Assembly (NCBI GenBank): GCA_047608075.1
Contig: JBLKRX010000010.1
Coordinates: 62,001-126,000, forward strand
Direction of reading: 5' to 3'
DNA length: 64,000 nt
DNA from: Ferdinandcohnia humi_A
GTDB lineage: Bacteria; Bacillota; Bacilli; Bacillales; Bacillaceae_L
A program made the translations under genes and the position numbers. This document shows, one piece after another, positions 17,354 to 26,177 of the stretch (positions are counted from its first letter, which is position 1; each line of letters opens with the position of its first letter). A model generated the notes under the pieces. The model saw nothing but the letters and a program-made list of their open reading frames with translations, was not told where the DNA came from and did not search any database.

Positions 17354-18460
17354 TTATACGATTTCTGCCTTTTTTATAATGTGTGGAACAATCTCCCCAA
17401 TAATGACCTTATCCTGTGTAATAGTAACTTGTTTATCGGTGATTACATTTTCTAGGTACGAGCCTTCAGCAATTATTCCTTTTTGCATGATGATGCTATT
17501 CTTCACTATCGCTCCTTTATTTACCTTAACCCCTCTAAAGACTATACTATTTTCCACTGTCCCCTCAATATCACAGCCATTTGCAATAAGTGAGTTGGAT
17601 ACCTTAGAGGAAACAGAATATTTTACAGGCGGTTCATGCTTTATTTTTGTATATATATCCCACGAATCAAAGAAGAACTGCTGAGTTAATTCGGGGTTTA
17701 GAAAATCCATATTGCTTTTATAATAACTAGAAATAGAATGAATCCATGGCATATAACCAGTAAAACAATAACTATTTACCTTTAAACGATGTACATTCGC
17801 TTTTACTACATCTCTTATGAAATCATATTCGCCGCTATCGTAGCACTTTTTAATCAAGTCAATTAATAGTTCTTTATTAAAAATATAGGTTTCTAAACAG
17901 ATCGAATCTTCCTTTTTAGGTGATGTAAATAATTCTAAATCCATAATCGTACCATCGTTATTAAGTATACATTTATGATAAATTGGCTTTTCAACATATT
18001 CCCCATCAAAATGTTTATATAGTATCGTAATATCTGCGCCACTTGATCTATGACTTTTTACAACTTCATTAAAGTTAATTTTACTGACATGATGACCTGG
18101 AGAGATTATTACTGTATCTTCTTGGGAACGTTGAAAAAATTCAATATGATCATGAAATTGCTGGATATCCCCTTTAATACTTTTATCGGGGTGAACAGGT
18201 GGTAAAATAAAAAGCCCACCATTCCGTCGGTCTAAATCCCACTCTTTTCCCGAACCAAGATGGTCCATAATGGAACGATATTTATCCTTTGTAAACACGG
18301 CCACTTTTTTGATTTGAGCGTTAATAAAATTTGAAATGGTAAAGTCAATAAGTCGATATCTTCCCCCGAATGGTACTGCTGACAAACAGCGGTGAAGGGT
18401 TAATTCTTTTAGATACTGCTTTTCGTTAATCAGATTAATTACGCCAATTACTCGTTCCAA
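17354..18460 (-). CDS. glgD: GlgD, non-catalytic partner of ADP-glucose pyrophosphorylase
   Basis: A GlgC-homologous nucleotidyltransferase-like protein of about 368 residues with the C-terminal left-handed beta-helix. It begins ERVIGVINLINE instead of the AGGxGxRL loop that GlgC uses for ATP, so it lacks the canonical catalytic N terminus. In Bacillus the GlgC/GlgD pair forms the active ADP-glucose synthase. GGAG lies eight bases upstream of a TTG at 18460, which I take as start in preference to the GTG at 18469 that overlaps the ribosome site. It lies between glgC and glgA. Confidence 0.93.
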   Translation of the reverse strand: MERVIGVINLINEKQYLKELTLHRCLSAVPFGGRYRLIDFTISNFINAQIKKVAVFTKDKYRSIMDHLGSGKEWDLDRRNGGLFILPPVHPDKSIKGDIQQFHDHIEFFQRSQEDTVIISPGHHVSKINFNEVVKSHRSSGADITILYKHFDGEYVEKPIYHKCILNNDGTIMDLELFTSPKKEDSICLETYIFNKELLIDLIKKCYDSGEYDFIRDVVKANVHRLKVNSYCFTGYMPWIHSISSYYKSNMDFLNPELTQQFFFDSWDIYTKIKHEPPVKYSVSSKVSNSLIANGCDIEGTVENSIVFRGVKVNKGAIVKNSIIMQKGIIAEGSYLENVITDKQVTITQDKVIIGEIVPHIIKKAEIV

Positions 18461-18506
18461 AACTATCACTCCTCTTGTTTAAGCATTCTGTTAGTTATGG
18501 CCACTT

Positions 18507-19658
18507 TTAAACAACTGTATATGGTGAAGTGGAAGTAGCATCTCCTACTAAAGTAATCAACGCATCAGGAGAATCTGAACCTATGACTGCACCATCTGTT
18601 ATACAAACATCGCTCGATACGATAGCTTTATTAATCCTCACGTTTTTTCCGATTTTCACATTAGGCATAATGACAGAATCTTTTATGATAGAGTTCTCTC
18701 CTACCTGTACATTATAGGATAAAACAGAGTGCTCAACGTTTCCTTCAACAATACAGCCCTCATTAATAAGAGATTGAGAGACCTTTGAAGCTGATGAAAT
18801 AAACTGTGGTGGATGATTTGCACTACCCGTAAAGAAGGGCCAATGTGGGTCATGCAATTCAAAACCTGGCTTATCGTCTAATAAATCCATATGTGCTTCC
18901 CATAGGCTCTCAAGAGTACCTACATCCTTCCAATAGCTATTAAATTGGTATGCATACAGGCTATTGCCGTCAGCTAATAGATTTGGAATGATATCCTTGC
19001 CGAAATCATTTGAAGAAGCGGGACTGTTCTCGTCATCAATTAGATAGCTTCTTAGCAATTGCCAATTAAATAAGTAAATTCCCATTGATGCTAGATTGCT
19101 TTTCGGGGTAGCAGGCTTTTCCTCAAATTCAATGACTCGATGGTCTTCGTTGGTATTCATAAGACCAAAGCGGCTTGCTTCAGACCATGGAACTTGGATA
19201 ACTGCTATTGTGGCAGCTGCTTGCTTTTTAAGGTGATAGTTTAGCATTTTACTATAATCCATTTTATAAATATGATCACCAGATAAAATCAGGACGTATT
19301 CTGGGCGATACTGATCAATGTAGTGGATATTTTGATAAACAGCATTTGCAGTTCCTTTGTACCATTCCCCCCCATTCTTTCCAAGGTAAGGTGGAAGAAC
19401 TGTTACACCTCCGTTATTACGATCTAAATCCCATGGTCGTCCATTGCTCACATAATTATTGAGAACATGAGGCTGGTATTGTGTTACAACTCCGACTGTA
19501 TCAAGCCCAGAATGTGTACAATTACTTAGAGGAAAATCAATAATTCGATATTTACCACCAAACGGAACAGCGGGTTTGGCAAGCGCTGTGGTTAATTGAC
19601 CTAATCTCGATCCTTGGCCTCCGGCTAATACAATAGCTATCCATTTTTTAGCTCTCAA
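18507..19658 (-). CDS. glgC: Glucose-1-phosphate adenylyltransferase, catalytic subunit
   Basis: This 383-residue enzyme makes ADP-glucose from ATP and glucose-1-phosphate, the committed step of glycogen synthesis. The nucleotide loop AGGQGSRL is at residues 12-19, followed by KPAVPFGGKYRIIDFPLSN. The GDHIYKMDY metal-binding segment and the C-terminal hexapeptide-like beta-helix are present. The start codon is TTG at 19658, inside the last codons of glgB (11-bp overlap), with AAGGAGAATC before it, which indicates translational coupling. Confidence 0.97.
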   Translation of the reverse strand: MRAKKWIAIVLAGGQGSRLGQLTTALAKPAVPFGGKYRIIDFPLSNCTHSGLDTVGVVTQYQPHVLNNYVSNGRPWDLDRNNGGVTVLPPYLGKNGGEWYKGTANAVYQNIHYIDQYRPEYVLILSGDHIYKMDYSKMLNYHLKKQAAATIAVIQVPWSEASRFGLMNTNEDHRVIEFEEKPATPKSNLASMGIYLFNWQLLRSYLIDDENSPASSNDFGKDIIPNLLADGNSLYAYQFNSYWKDVGTLESLWEAHMDLLDDKPGFELHDPHWPFFTGSANHPPQFISSASKVSQSLINEGCIVEGNVEHSVLSYNVQVGENSIIKDSVIMPNVKIGKNVRINKAIVSSDVCITDGAVIGSDSPDALITLVGDATSTSPYTVV

Positions 19659-21597
19659 TTTGGTAGATTCTCCTTTGTCTTTTATTTGTTAGCTTCATAA
19701 AAATACTAATTCCAAGAGGTGGCACTTTTATAGTCATATTATATGGCTGATTATGCCAAGCCTCTTTAACTGCTGTAATCGGTGTCTTGTTTAGTTGATT
19801 TGAACCTCCGTATGCTTCTAAATCGCTGTTGAATACCTCAATATATGAACCTAATGAAGGTACACCTATACGATAGTTTTCATAGGTCTCCGTAGAAAAA
19901 TTGCAAACAACAATTACGTAGTCTCCCTTTCGTTTTCCTCGCCTTATGAACGTAAGTACAGATTGAATATGGTTATCTGCATCAATCCACTGAAAACCTG
20001 CCTGGTCATGGTCAAGTCTCCAGAGGCTTGAGAAGGCTCTATAGAACTGATGTAATTCTTGAAAATAAAGGGAAAGCTTGGCATGTGATTCATAATCTAG
20101 TAGGTGCCAATCTAATTCCTCGAGCTCCTTCCACTCAGAAAACTGACCAAATTCTCCACCCATAAAAAGGAGCTTCTTGCCTGGGTGTGTCATAAGATAC
20201 CCATATAGGAGACGTAGATTCGCAAATTTTTGCCAATAGTCTCCAGGCATTTTATCTAAAAGAGATTTTTTGCCATGAACAACATCATCATGTGAGAAAG
20301 GTAATATAAAGTTTTCAGAGAATGCATAAAAGAAGGAAAAGGTTAAGAGATTGTGGTGAAACTTTCTATCAGATGGGTGGTGTTTCATATATGTAAGAAC
20401 ATCATTGACCCACCCCATATTCCATTTATAATTAAAGCCAAGCCCGCCTATAGATGTTGGTGCACTAACAAGAGGATACTCAGTTGCTTCCTCGGCTATC
20501 ATTAAAACACCAGGAAATCGTTTAAAAATCGATATATTTGCTTTCTTTATAAATGCGATCGCTTCAAGGTTCTCCTCCCCTCCAAATTGGTTTGTTAATT
20601 TTTCTGGTTGCGGATTATCATGATTGAGGTATATTAACGAGGAAACAGCATCTACACGGAATCCATCGATGTGATATACATCCATCCAAAATGCGAGGTT
20701 TGATAATAAAAAACTATGAACCTCTAGCTTTGTAAAATCAAAGTTATACGTTCCCCATTGAGTTCTATCTGCTTTCTTTGAATCTGAAGGTTCATATAAT
20801 GGTGTTCCATCAAATTTGCCGAGCCCATGGTCATCACGACAAAAATGAACGGGAACCCAATCTAGAATGACTCCTATGTTATGTTGATGGCACTTATCAA
20901 CAAAGTACATGAAGTCTTCAGGTGTTCCATACCTACTTGTAACTGAGTAATAACCAGTAACTTGATATCCCCAGGATAAATCATAAGGATGTTCCATGAT
21001 GGGCATTAATTCAATGTGTGTAAAATTATGCTCCATTACATAGTCAAGTAACTCATCCGCAAGTTCACGATATGTGTAGAATGTCCCATCCTGTTTCTTT
21101 TTCCATGAACCGGCATGTAACTCGTATATTAGCATTGGCTTATTTTTAGAACTTTTTCTATCACGCTGTGAGAGCCATTTTTTATCTTTCCATTCGTACT
21201 GGCTAAGGCATTTTACGATAGATGCGGTATTTGGACGTACTTCAGAATAAAAAGCATAAGGATCTGCTTTTAACTTCTTGGTTCCATTTGCATCTTCTAT
21301 TTCATACTTGTATAAAACACCCTCACCTAGACTAGGTATAAATCCAACCCATATACCTGAGGCAGGGACTTTTTGTAATTGATGTTCCCCACCAGTCCAA
21401 TTATTAAAATCACCTACAACTGAAATACTTTTTGCATGAGGAGCCCATACCGAAAATCGGACACCCTTCGTTCCTGTATAAGAAAACAAATGTGCACCTA
21501 GCATTTTATAACTTTCCAAAAGTGTTCCTTCATGGAACAAATAAAGCTCAAAATTACTTGGAAAAAGGTCAACATCTTGTTCAGCAATGAAAACCAT
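19648..21597 (-). CDS. glgB: 1,4-alpha-glucan branching enzyme
   Basis: A GH13 branching enzyme of 649 residues that introduces alpha-1,6 branches into glycogen. An N-terminal CBM48 module (FSVWAPHAKSISVVGDFNNW) precedes the TIM barrel. Barrel motifs are complete: DWVPVHF, the nucleophile-bearing DGFRVDAV, acid/base Glu in MIAEEATE, and FSHDDVVHG. First gene of the glg operon; overlaps glgC by 11 bp. In B. subtilis this operon is sigma-E dependent. Here a CATATAAC element near the start could be a sporulation-type -10, but this is weak. Confidence 0.97.
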   Translation of the reverse strand: MVFIAEQDVDLFPSNFELYLFHEGTLLESYKMLGAHLFSYTGTKGVRFSVWAPHAKSISVVGDFNNWTGGEHQLQKVPASGIWVGFIPSLGEGVLYKYEIEDANGTKKLKADPYAFYSEVRPNTASIVKCLSQYEWKDKKWLSQRDRKSSKNKPMLIYELHAGSWKKKQDGTFYTYRELADELLDYVMEHNFTHIELMPIMEHPYDLSWGYQVTGYYSVTSRYGTPEDFMYFVDKCHQHNIGVILDWVPVHFCRDDHGLGKFDGTPLYEPSDSKKADRTQWGTYNFDFTKLEVHSFLLSNLAFWMDVYHIDGFRVDAVSSLIYLNHDNPQPEKLTNQFGGEENLEAIAFIKKANISIFKRFPGVLMIAEEATEYPLVSAPTSIGGLGFNYKWNMGWVNDVLTYMKHHPSDRKFHHNLLTFSFFYAFSENFILPFSHDDVVHGKKSLLDKMPGDYWQKFANLRLLYGYLMTHPGKKLLFMGGEFGQFSEWKELEELDWHLLDYESHAKLSLYFQELHQFYRAFSSLWRLDHDQAGFQWIDADNHIQSVLTFIRRGKRKGDYVIVVCNFSTETYENYRIGVPSLGSYIEVFNSDLEAYGGSNQLNKTPITAVKEAWHNQPYNMTIKVPPLGISIFMKLTNKRQRRIYQIES

Positions 21598-21947
21598 TGT
21601 GATATCCCCCTTTTGTTATATGTGCGCCTGAAGAATGTAATACCAAGAAACTAGTTATTATTCTAATTTCGATTTAATCTGAAAATTCCCCTTTGATGAA
21701 ACATGTTTTTTATTGTCAAATAAAGGGGGATTCAATAAAAATTATTATTTAATATATTGTATTTTCCAAATATTTACTCAAATAGATATTAATGTATTTA
21801 TATTTGTAAGGAAAATTTTTGATAAGCCGTAAGAAATGGCGTTATTCAAATATAATGCTTGAATCGTTATTTGCTTTTACTTGTTTTTCTATATCAATAT
21901 ATTAACCAAATACAAAAAAACTGCTTTTACGCAGTTTTTTTGTCTCG
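21598..21947. other. Promoter region of the glg operon
   Basis: No gene is visible in this 350-bp AT-rich gap. On the minus strand it holds the putative glg promoter signals (a TTGACA near 21718-21713 and a CATATAAC near 21624-21617), without a convincing spacing partner for either. The terminator of the GH15 gene is at its right end. Confidence 0.45.
21913..21942 (-). terminator. Intrinsic terminator of the GH15 gene
   Basis: ACTGC/GCAGT with a TTTTAC loop is flanked by A7 and T7, just past the stop of the minus-strand GH15-like gene. It separates that gene from the glg operon. Confidence 0.85.
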
Positions 21948-22961
21948 TTATGATATTTTCTGTGTAGTTTGTATTTCCATTTTTAATAGAAAAATATAGG
22001 ATAGTGAAACTGACCATGCAAGTGGCGTGTTTCCATTTGGTTTGTTCGTCCCACCAATATATAACTCAGGTACTTCCCAATTATCAGGCACGATTTTGTT
22101 TGTTTTTTCGATGTATTCGTTTGCCTGTTCAAAAAGGCCTAATTCGAGGTAGCAGAGTCCTAACCATGGGAAACCGAAACACCATTCTGCTTCACTACCT
22201 TGATTGTAGTACTGGTCGTTTTTATATCGAATAACTCCGTACTTTCTCTCTAAATTATTTGATACATTCGTAACTATGGTAAAGGCTGTATCGCGGTCCA
22301 CAACTCTATACGGATAAACAAGTGAGAGTAATGCTAAATCAGTTTCCTTAGTTGCACTTTCTCTTGGTAATATTCTCCTGAGAGTATTTTCTCCTTTTCG
22401 GATTAGCTCTTCTTTAACATGGACAAGAATTTTCACAGCATTAAGTCCAGCCACACATGCCCCTACACTTGAGGCGTGTAGTTCCATGTTTTCCTCCCAC
22501 ATGCCATTATCTTCTGCATTCCAATATTGTAGACATTCAAGATAATCAACTAGTTTTTGGAGGATTTGTAGATCTTTTTCATCTCGAATCACGTTTTGAC
22601 CTAACCGATATCCTTCACCTACACCCCATAGAAATGCACCAATTGCATCATTCTGTGCATGACCCCATTCAACATGCATTTCTTTTAATTCTGTAGAGTA
22701 ACGAGAATGAATATATTCAAATAAATAAATAGGCCTTTTCTTTCGATGTATATCGATTTTCCACTCGTACGTTTTAAACAAATCAAATAATGCGTGGTAT
22801 GCCCTAGCATATCTTTCTGAAGGTAAATTTATATATGGAAGAACAGTATACACGACATCTCGGATCCAAACATAGTTGTAATCCTGTGAAAGACTCGCAG
22901 TATATGCTCCATTAGGTAAACGCATTTGGTCAAGAACCCGTAATGCTTTTTCGGTATACAT
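21948..22961 (-). CDS. GH15 glucoamylase-like / phosphorylase-kinase-alpha-like protein
   Basis: A protein of about 337 residues with an (alpha/alpha)6-barrel signature. YNYVWIRDVVYTVLPY near the N terminus matches the WxRDxxYxxx motif, and GSEAEWCFGFPWLGLCYLELG near residue 265 carries the glucoamylase-type Glu. It resembles the GH15-related family that includes glucoamylases and the alpha subunit of phosphorylase kinase, but it is half the length of typical bacterial GH15 enzymes because the N-terminal beta domain is missing. ATG 22961 follows GGGGTG at seven bases. A role in glycogen breakdown is suggested by position and by the missing glgP. Confidence 0.72.
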   Translation of the reverse strand: MYTEKALRVLDQMRLPNGAYTASLSQDYNYVWIRDVVYTVLPYINLPSERYARAYHALFDLFKTYEWKIDIHRKKRPIYLFEYIHSRYSTELKEMHVEWGHAQNDAIGAFLWGVGEGYRLGQNVIRDEKDLQILQKLVDYLECLQYWNAEDNGMWEENMELHASSVGACVAGLNAVKILVHVKEELIRKGENTLRRILPRESATKETDLALLSLVYPYRVVDRDTAFTIVTNVSNNLERKYGVIRYKNDQYYNQGSEAEWCFGFPWLGLCYLELGLFEQANEYIEKTNKIVPDNWEVPELYIGGTNKPNGNTPLAWSVSLSYIFLLKMEIQTTQKIS

Positions 22962-23134
22962 ATCGTAACACCCCATAGCTTAGTAGTTTTACATTCATTC
23001 TTGACGGATAAATCATATATAAACGTAAAGTAATTATTGATTTATAAACACTTTTCTTCAAAAGTATATATTACATGGTATGTAAGCGAAGACAGTTTTG
23101 CTAATTTTGTATTTGCAAATAAGTACAAAGCTAT

Positions 23135-23168
23135 GAAAAAAGACCAAATCGGTTATCGATTTAGTCTC
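23135..23168 (-). terminator. Intrinsic terminator
   Basis: AGACCAAATCG (23141-23151) pairs with CGATTTAGTCT (23157-23167), and on the minus strand a T-run follows. It lies directly after the stop of the MltG-like gene. Confidence 0.82.
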
Positions 23169-23175
23169 TAATAAG

Positions 23176-23661
23176 TTATTTATTGAAAATAGTTGCAATT
23201 ATTTCATCCGTTGTCATATTGCTAGTAATTTTATAAGTACCAAGCTTTAGGTATTTTTCGACTCCCTTTTTTTCAACTTGGCTTCTAAAATCCAGCGCAT
23301 TTTCAATGATATTAGCTGAAACAAGCGCTTTTCCGACATCAATGCTGGTCATACCTTCAGAAACGGTAAGAACTGTTTGATAAACAACCTCTTCAGTAGC
23401 AGGTTTTTCTGATTCTGCTTCAGAAGTGGCTTGTTTATTATCATCTGCCGTCTTTTTAGCCTCAACTAACTCTTGCCATTCTGCATGAGTATGTGCTACA
23501 TATCCTTCCGCACTTAGAAGGCTTTGTAGTTCTTCTAGGCTTAACTTTTCTGGAGCTTTTGTGCTAATCTTCTCTTGTGGTCCCACAAAATAAACAATTG
23601 CACAAACGCTTGTTGCAAGGAGGAGTCCAGAAGCAAAACTAGTTACCATTTTCGCGTTCAT
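23176..23661 (-). CDS. Membrane-anchored protein with an MltG/YceG-like N-terminal domain
   Basis: A 161-residue protein. One hydrophobic segment at about 8-27 is followed by a charged Glu/Lys/Ala-rich linker (80-105). The C-terminal domain VLTVSEGMTSIDVGKALVSANIIENALDF...LGTYKITSNMTTDEIIATIF is the LysM-like module that precedes the catalytic domain in the endolytic transglycosylase MltG. The catalytic domain itself is absent, so it is probably not an enzyme. It may bind glycan or a partner in the cell envelope. Its ATG overlaps the upstream gene by 23 bp, with GGGAG before it, showing tight coupling. Confidence 0.65.
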   Translation of the reverse strand: MNAKMVTSFASGLLLATSVCAIVYFVGPQEKISTKAPEKLSLEELQSLLSAEGYVAHTHAEWQELVEAKKTADDNKQATSEAESEKPATEEVVYQTVLTVSEGMTSIDVGKALVSANIIENALDFRSQVEKKGVEKYLKLGTYKITSNMTTDEIIATIFNK

Positions 23662-24031
23662 TTGCAGCTTTTCTCCCTTCTTTTTGTTTTATAAAAGGAG
23701 AGAGTAACTCTTCAATTTCATCTTCAGTCATACTCTTCTCTGACGCAATACTACTTAGTGAATATCCTCGTTTATATAAATCTAAAATCTCGCGCATTAA
23801 AATATGTTCTTCCAAGTTAGTTCGGTCTATTCCCGCTTGTATTGCTAAAATTTCAGAGTCAAGCTCGACGTCTCTAATTTGTTTTTGTAGCTTGTTAATC
23901 TCCTCCATAAAACCTATCGAGAAAAGCTCAAGCTCCCTTTGTTCTGCCTTCTTTGCTTTCCTGGTCAGTGTATAAGATAAAATGAGCAACAATGCTGCTA
24001 CACCAAATAATATGACTAACGCCCATTCCAT
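23639..24031 (-). CDS. Membrane-anchored coiled-coil protein with a HTH-like end (SwrB/DUF6115-like)
   Basis: A 130-residue protein. A single N-terminal membrane segment (WALVILFGVAALLLILSYTL) is followed by a coiled-coil region (EEINKLQKQIRDVELDSE) and a C-terminal helix-turn-helix-like segment (EILDLYKRGYSLSSIASEKSMTEDEIEELL). This layout, TM plus coiled coil plus small HTH, resembles SwrB and DUF6115 proteins. I infer only a similar architecture. It overlaps the MltG-like gene by 23 bp, so the two are one unit. Confidence 0.55.
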   Translation of the reverse strand: MEWALVILFGVAALLLILSYTLTRKAKKAEQRELELFSIGFMEEINKLQKQIRDVELDSEILAIQAGIDRTNLEEHILMREILDLYKRGYSLSSIASEKSMTEDEIEELLSPFIKQKEGRKAANERENGN

Positions 24032-24231
24032 TACTCATAAACCTCCTTTTTATTTAAGACTTTCAATTTACAATAGTTAATTATACTACGTAAAACGACA
24101 AATTTCGATTCAATTCACGAAAATACTCCATTAGTAAGGGCGATTGGGAAAAATTAACGAAAGAATAGAAGGCTTTAGCTTCGTTAGACCTATGTACAAA
24201 GTGTAAGTAGTACCTTCCAAATAAATTTAAA

Positions 24232-24261
24232 TAAAAAAGCATACCTCATAAGAGATACGCC
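24232..24261 (-). terminator. Intrinsic terminator of the dioxygenase gene
   Basis: On the minus strand GCGTATCTC pairs with GAGGTATGC across a TTAT loop, and TTTTTTATTT follows. It sits just past the stop at 24273. Confidence 0.8.
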
Positions 24262-24272
24262 ATGTTACGTGA

Positions 24273-25250
24273 TTATTCTTTTATAAACTCTTTTGTACTT
24301 CTTACTGTGTCGATCGGTCGAACCATCTTCTCAATTGCTGATCGTTTTGACTCTAAGAATGGAGGTAATGATAGCTTCTCTCCGAGAGTTTCGTATGGTT
24401 CATCGCCCATGAAACCTGGACCATCTGTTGCAAACTCAAACAAGATTTGAGGTGCTACATTACAATATAAAGAACCAAAAAAGAAACGATCAACAAATCC
24501 TGACGTTTGGAAGCCAAAACTACGTAAACGTTGATTCCACTCCTCAATAACAGATTTATCTTCAACTCGAAATGCCGCGTGGTGGACGGTTCCAAAACCT
24601 TGTCGAGCCGGTGGCAGTACAGTGTTATTCTCAACAATAACCTGTGCACCATTTCCTCCCATACCAACCTCAAATAGATGGTAGGAGCCTTCTTTGGCAA
24701 TTTCCTTAAATTCTAGGACCTTTTCCATCATTTCTTTAAAAAAGTCAAAGTGTGCTGTGCGAACAAATAAAGGACCTAGTCCAGTTATTGCATACTTTAG
24801 AGGTATTGGGCCCTTTTGCCATGGTGTACCAGCTGGAACTCCTTTATTTTTTTCATCTGAAACTAATTGATAGTGCTGGTCATCAAAATCAACAAAAGAA
24901 AGAGTTTTAACACCAAATTGTTCCTTTACACCAGTATGCTTTACATTAAGCCGGTCGAAACGATTTTCCCAATAATCAATTGCAGCATCATTGGGAACGC
25001 GGAAGGATGTTTTTGATATTTCATTTGTACCATGTACCCCTTTTGGAATACCTGGAAAATCGAAGAAAGTCATATCAGTACCTGGGCTACCAGTATCATC
25101 TGCAAAAAACAAGTGATAGGTTTGAATATCATCCTGATTCACAGTTTTTTTGACAAGTCTCATACCTAAAATATATGTGAAAAATTCATAGTTTTTTTCT
25201 GCGCTACTTGTAATAGCTGTTACATGGTGTATCCCCTTTAAGCCGTTCAT
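24273..25250 (-). CDS. Ring-cleaving dioxygenase (MhqO/MhqA-like, glyoxalase fold)
   Basis: A two-module vicinal-oxygen-chelate dioxygenase of 325 residues. Each half opens with the metal-binding 'GIHHVTA' / 'TVHHAAF' strands, which supply His ligands; a Glu ligand is expected in ILFEFATDG. It closely resembles the Bacillus enzymes induced by hydroquinones and catechols (MhqO/MhqA/MhqE), which open the aromatic ring. GGAGGCATTTTT precedes the ATG at 25250, so the upstream in-frame ATG at 25280 is not used. An MhqR-like palindrome lies 90 bp upstream, consistent with quinone-responsive repression. Confidence 0.88.
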   Translation of the reverse strand: MNGLKGIHHVTAITSSAEKNYEFFTYILGMRLVKKTVNQDDIQTYHLFFADDTGSPGTDMTFFDFPGIPKGVHGTNEISKTSFRVPNDAAIDYWENRFDRLNVKHTGVKEQFGVKTLSFVDFDDQHYQLVSDEKNKGVPAGTPWQKGPIPLKYAITGLGPLFVRTAHFDFFKEMMEKVLEFKEIAKEGSYHLFEVGMGGNGAQVIVENNTVLPPARQGFGTVHHAAFRVEDKSVIEEWNQRLRSFGFQTSGFVDRFFFGSLYCNVAPQILFEFATDGPGFMGDEPYETLGEKLSLPPFLESKRSAIEKMVRPIDTVRSTKEFIKE

Positions 25251-25339
25251 AAAAATGCCTCCAAATAAAATTATTTTCAAAATAATCTTTTCCTATTAAT
25301 ACATAATCTACTCTATATCCAAATAATCTTAAAGTAAAA

Positions 25340-25357
25340 TATCTTTAATTCAAGATA
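25340..25357. promoter_or_regulatory. MhqR-type operator upstream of the dioxygenase gene
   Basis: TATCTT-TAATTC-AAGATA is an 18-bp inverted repeat with perfect 6-bp arms and an AATT centre. It has the same layout as the MhqR operator described in B. subtilis (ATCT...AATT...AGAT). It lies 90 bp upstream of the ring-cleaving dioxygenase, an MhqR target type. Confidence 0.7.
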
Positions 25358-25570
25358 AATATAACAAGGTGGTGCAAGTTTGTCAACATTGAGTCATATG
25401 TAAACAAAAATATCCGTTCGTAATAACTTGTTTATAATGATATGTCTCACCTTAAGTTGGGGTGTACAAATCGTTTATTCTACGTTAGTTTATTTTGTTC
25501 TTTTTTGCATAGGCTATTTTCGCAGTTTTTCGAACAGGTTTACTACTTAGTTTTTACGGAAGGATATATT

Positions 25571-26040
25571 ATTCTGAAGCGATTATTGTTGAATTCATCA
25601 AAGCTGTCAGAATAGACACCTGATTCTGACACCATTACTCTTGTATTCATAAAAGTTGTCAGAATTCACCCCTCATTCTGACACGATTACTCTTGAATTC
25701 ATTAAAGTTGTCAGAATAGACCCCTGATTCTGACACGGTAACTCTTGAATTCATCAAAGCTGTCAGAATAGACAACTCATTCTGACACGGTTACTCTTAA
25801 ATTCATCAAAGCTGTCAGAATTCACCCCTCATTCTGACACGATTACTCTTGAATTCATCATAGCTGTCAGAATCCACCCCTGATTCTGACACGATTACTC
25901 TTAAATTCATCAAAGCTGTAGAATTCACCCCTCATTCTGACACGATTACTCTTGAATTCATCAAAGCTGTCAGAATCCACCCCTGATTCTGACACGATTA
26001 CTCTTAAATTCATCAAGCTGTCAGAATAGACCCCTGAACT
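25571..26040. repeat. Array of 52-bp tandem repeats, each with a 9-bp inverted repeat
   Basis: Nine TGTCAGAAT-starting units begin at 25605, 25657, 25709, 25761, 25813, 25865, 25917, 25968 and 26019, so the period is 52 bp with two single-base deletions. Half a unit precedes the first, the last is cut short, and a degenerate copy continues to about 26095. Each unit is TGTCAGAAT, a 9-bp spacer such as AGACCCCTG or TCACCCCTC, ATTCTGACA, then a 25-bp linker (CGATTACTC...ATCAAAGC). The arms are perfectly complementary in nearly all copies. The period is not a multiple of three, so this is non-coding. It lies between the stop of gnd and the dioxygenase promoter. Confidence 0.95.
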
Positions 26041-26177
26041 AAGTAAGTTGGCTGCATTCACCAAACCTTATCAGAAGTCACCGCTGAACTGGTACAGAGA
26101 GCAGCAATGTTTATGAAAAGAGCCTTTACATAAAAGAAAAGTTGGGATATCTAGCAGATTCCCAACAATTCCTTCTT

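Noticed and set aside
25571..26040. The 52-bp array as a CRISPR locus
   Set aside because: The inter-arm 'spacers' are 9 bp and recur between units, the linker is conserved, and no cas genes are nearby.
25867..26064. An open frame on the minus strand through the repeat array
   Set aside because: The repeat period of 52 bp is not a multiple of three, so the frame shifts between copies; it is non-coding array sequence.
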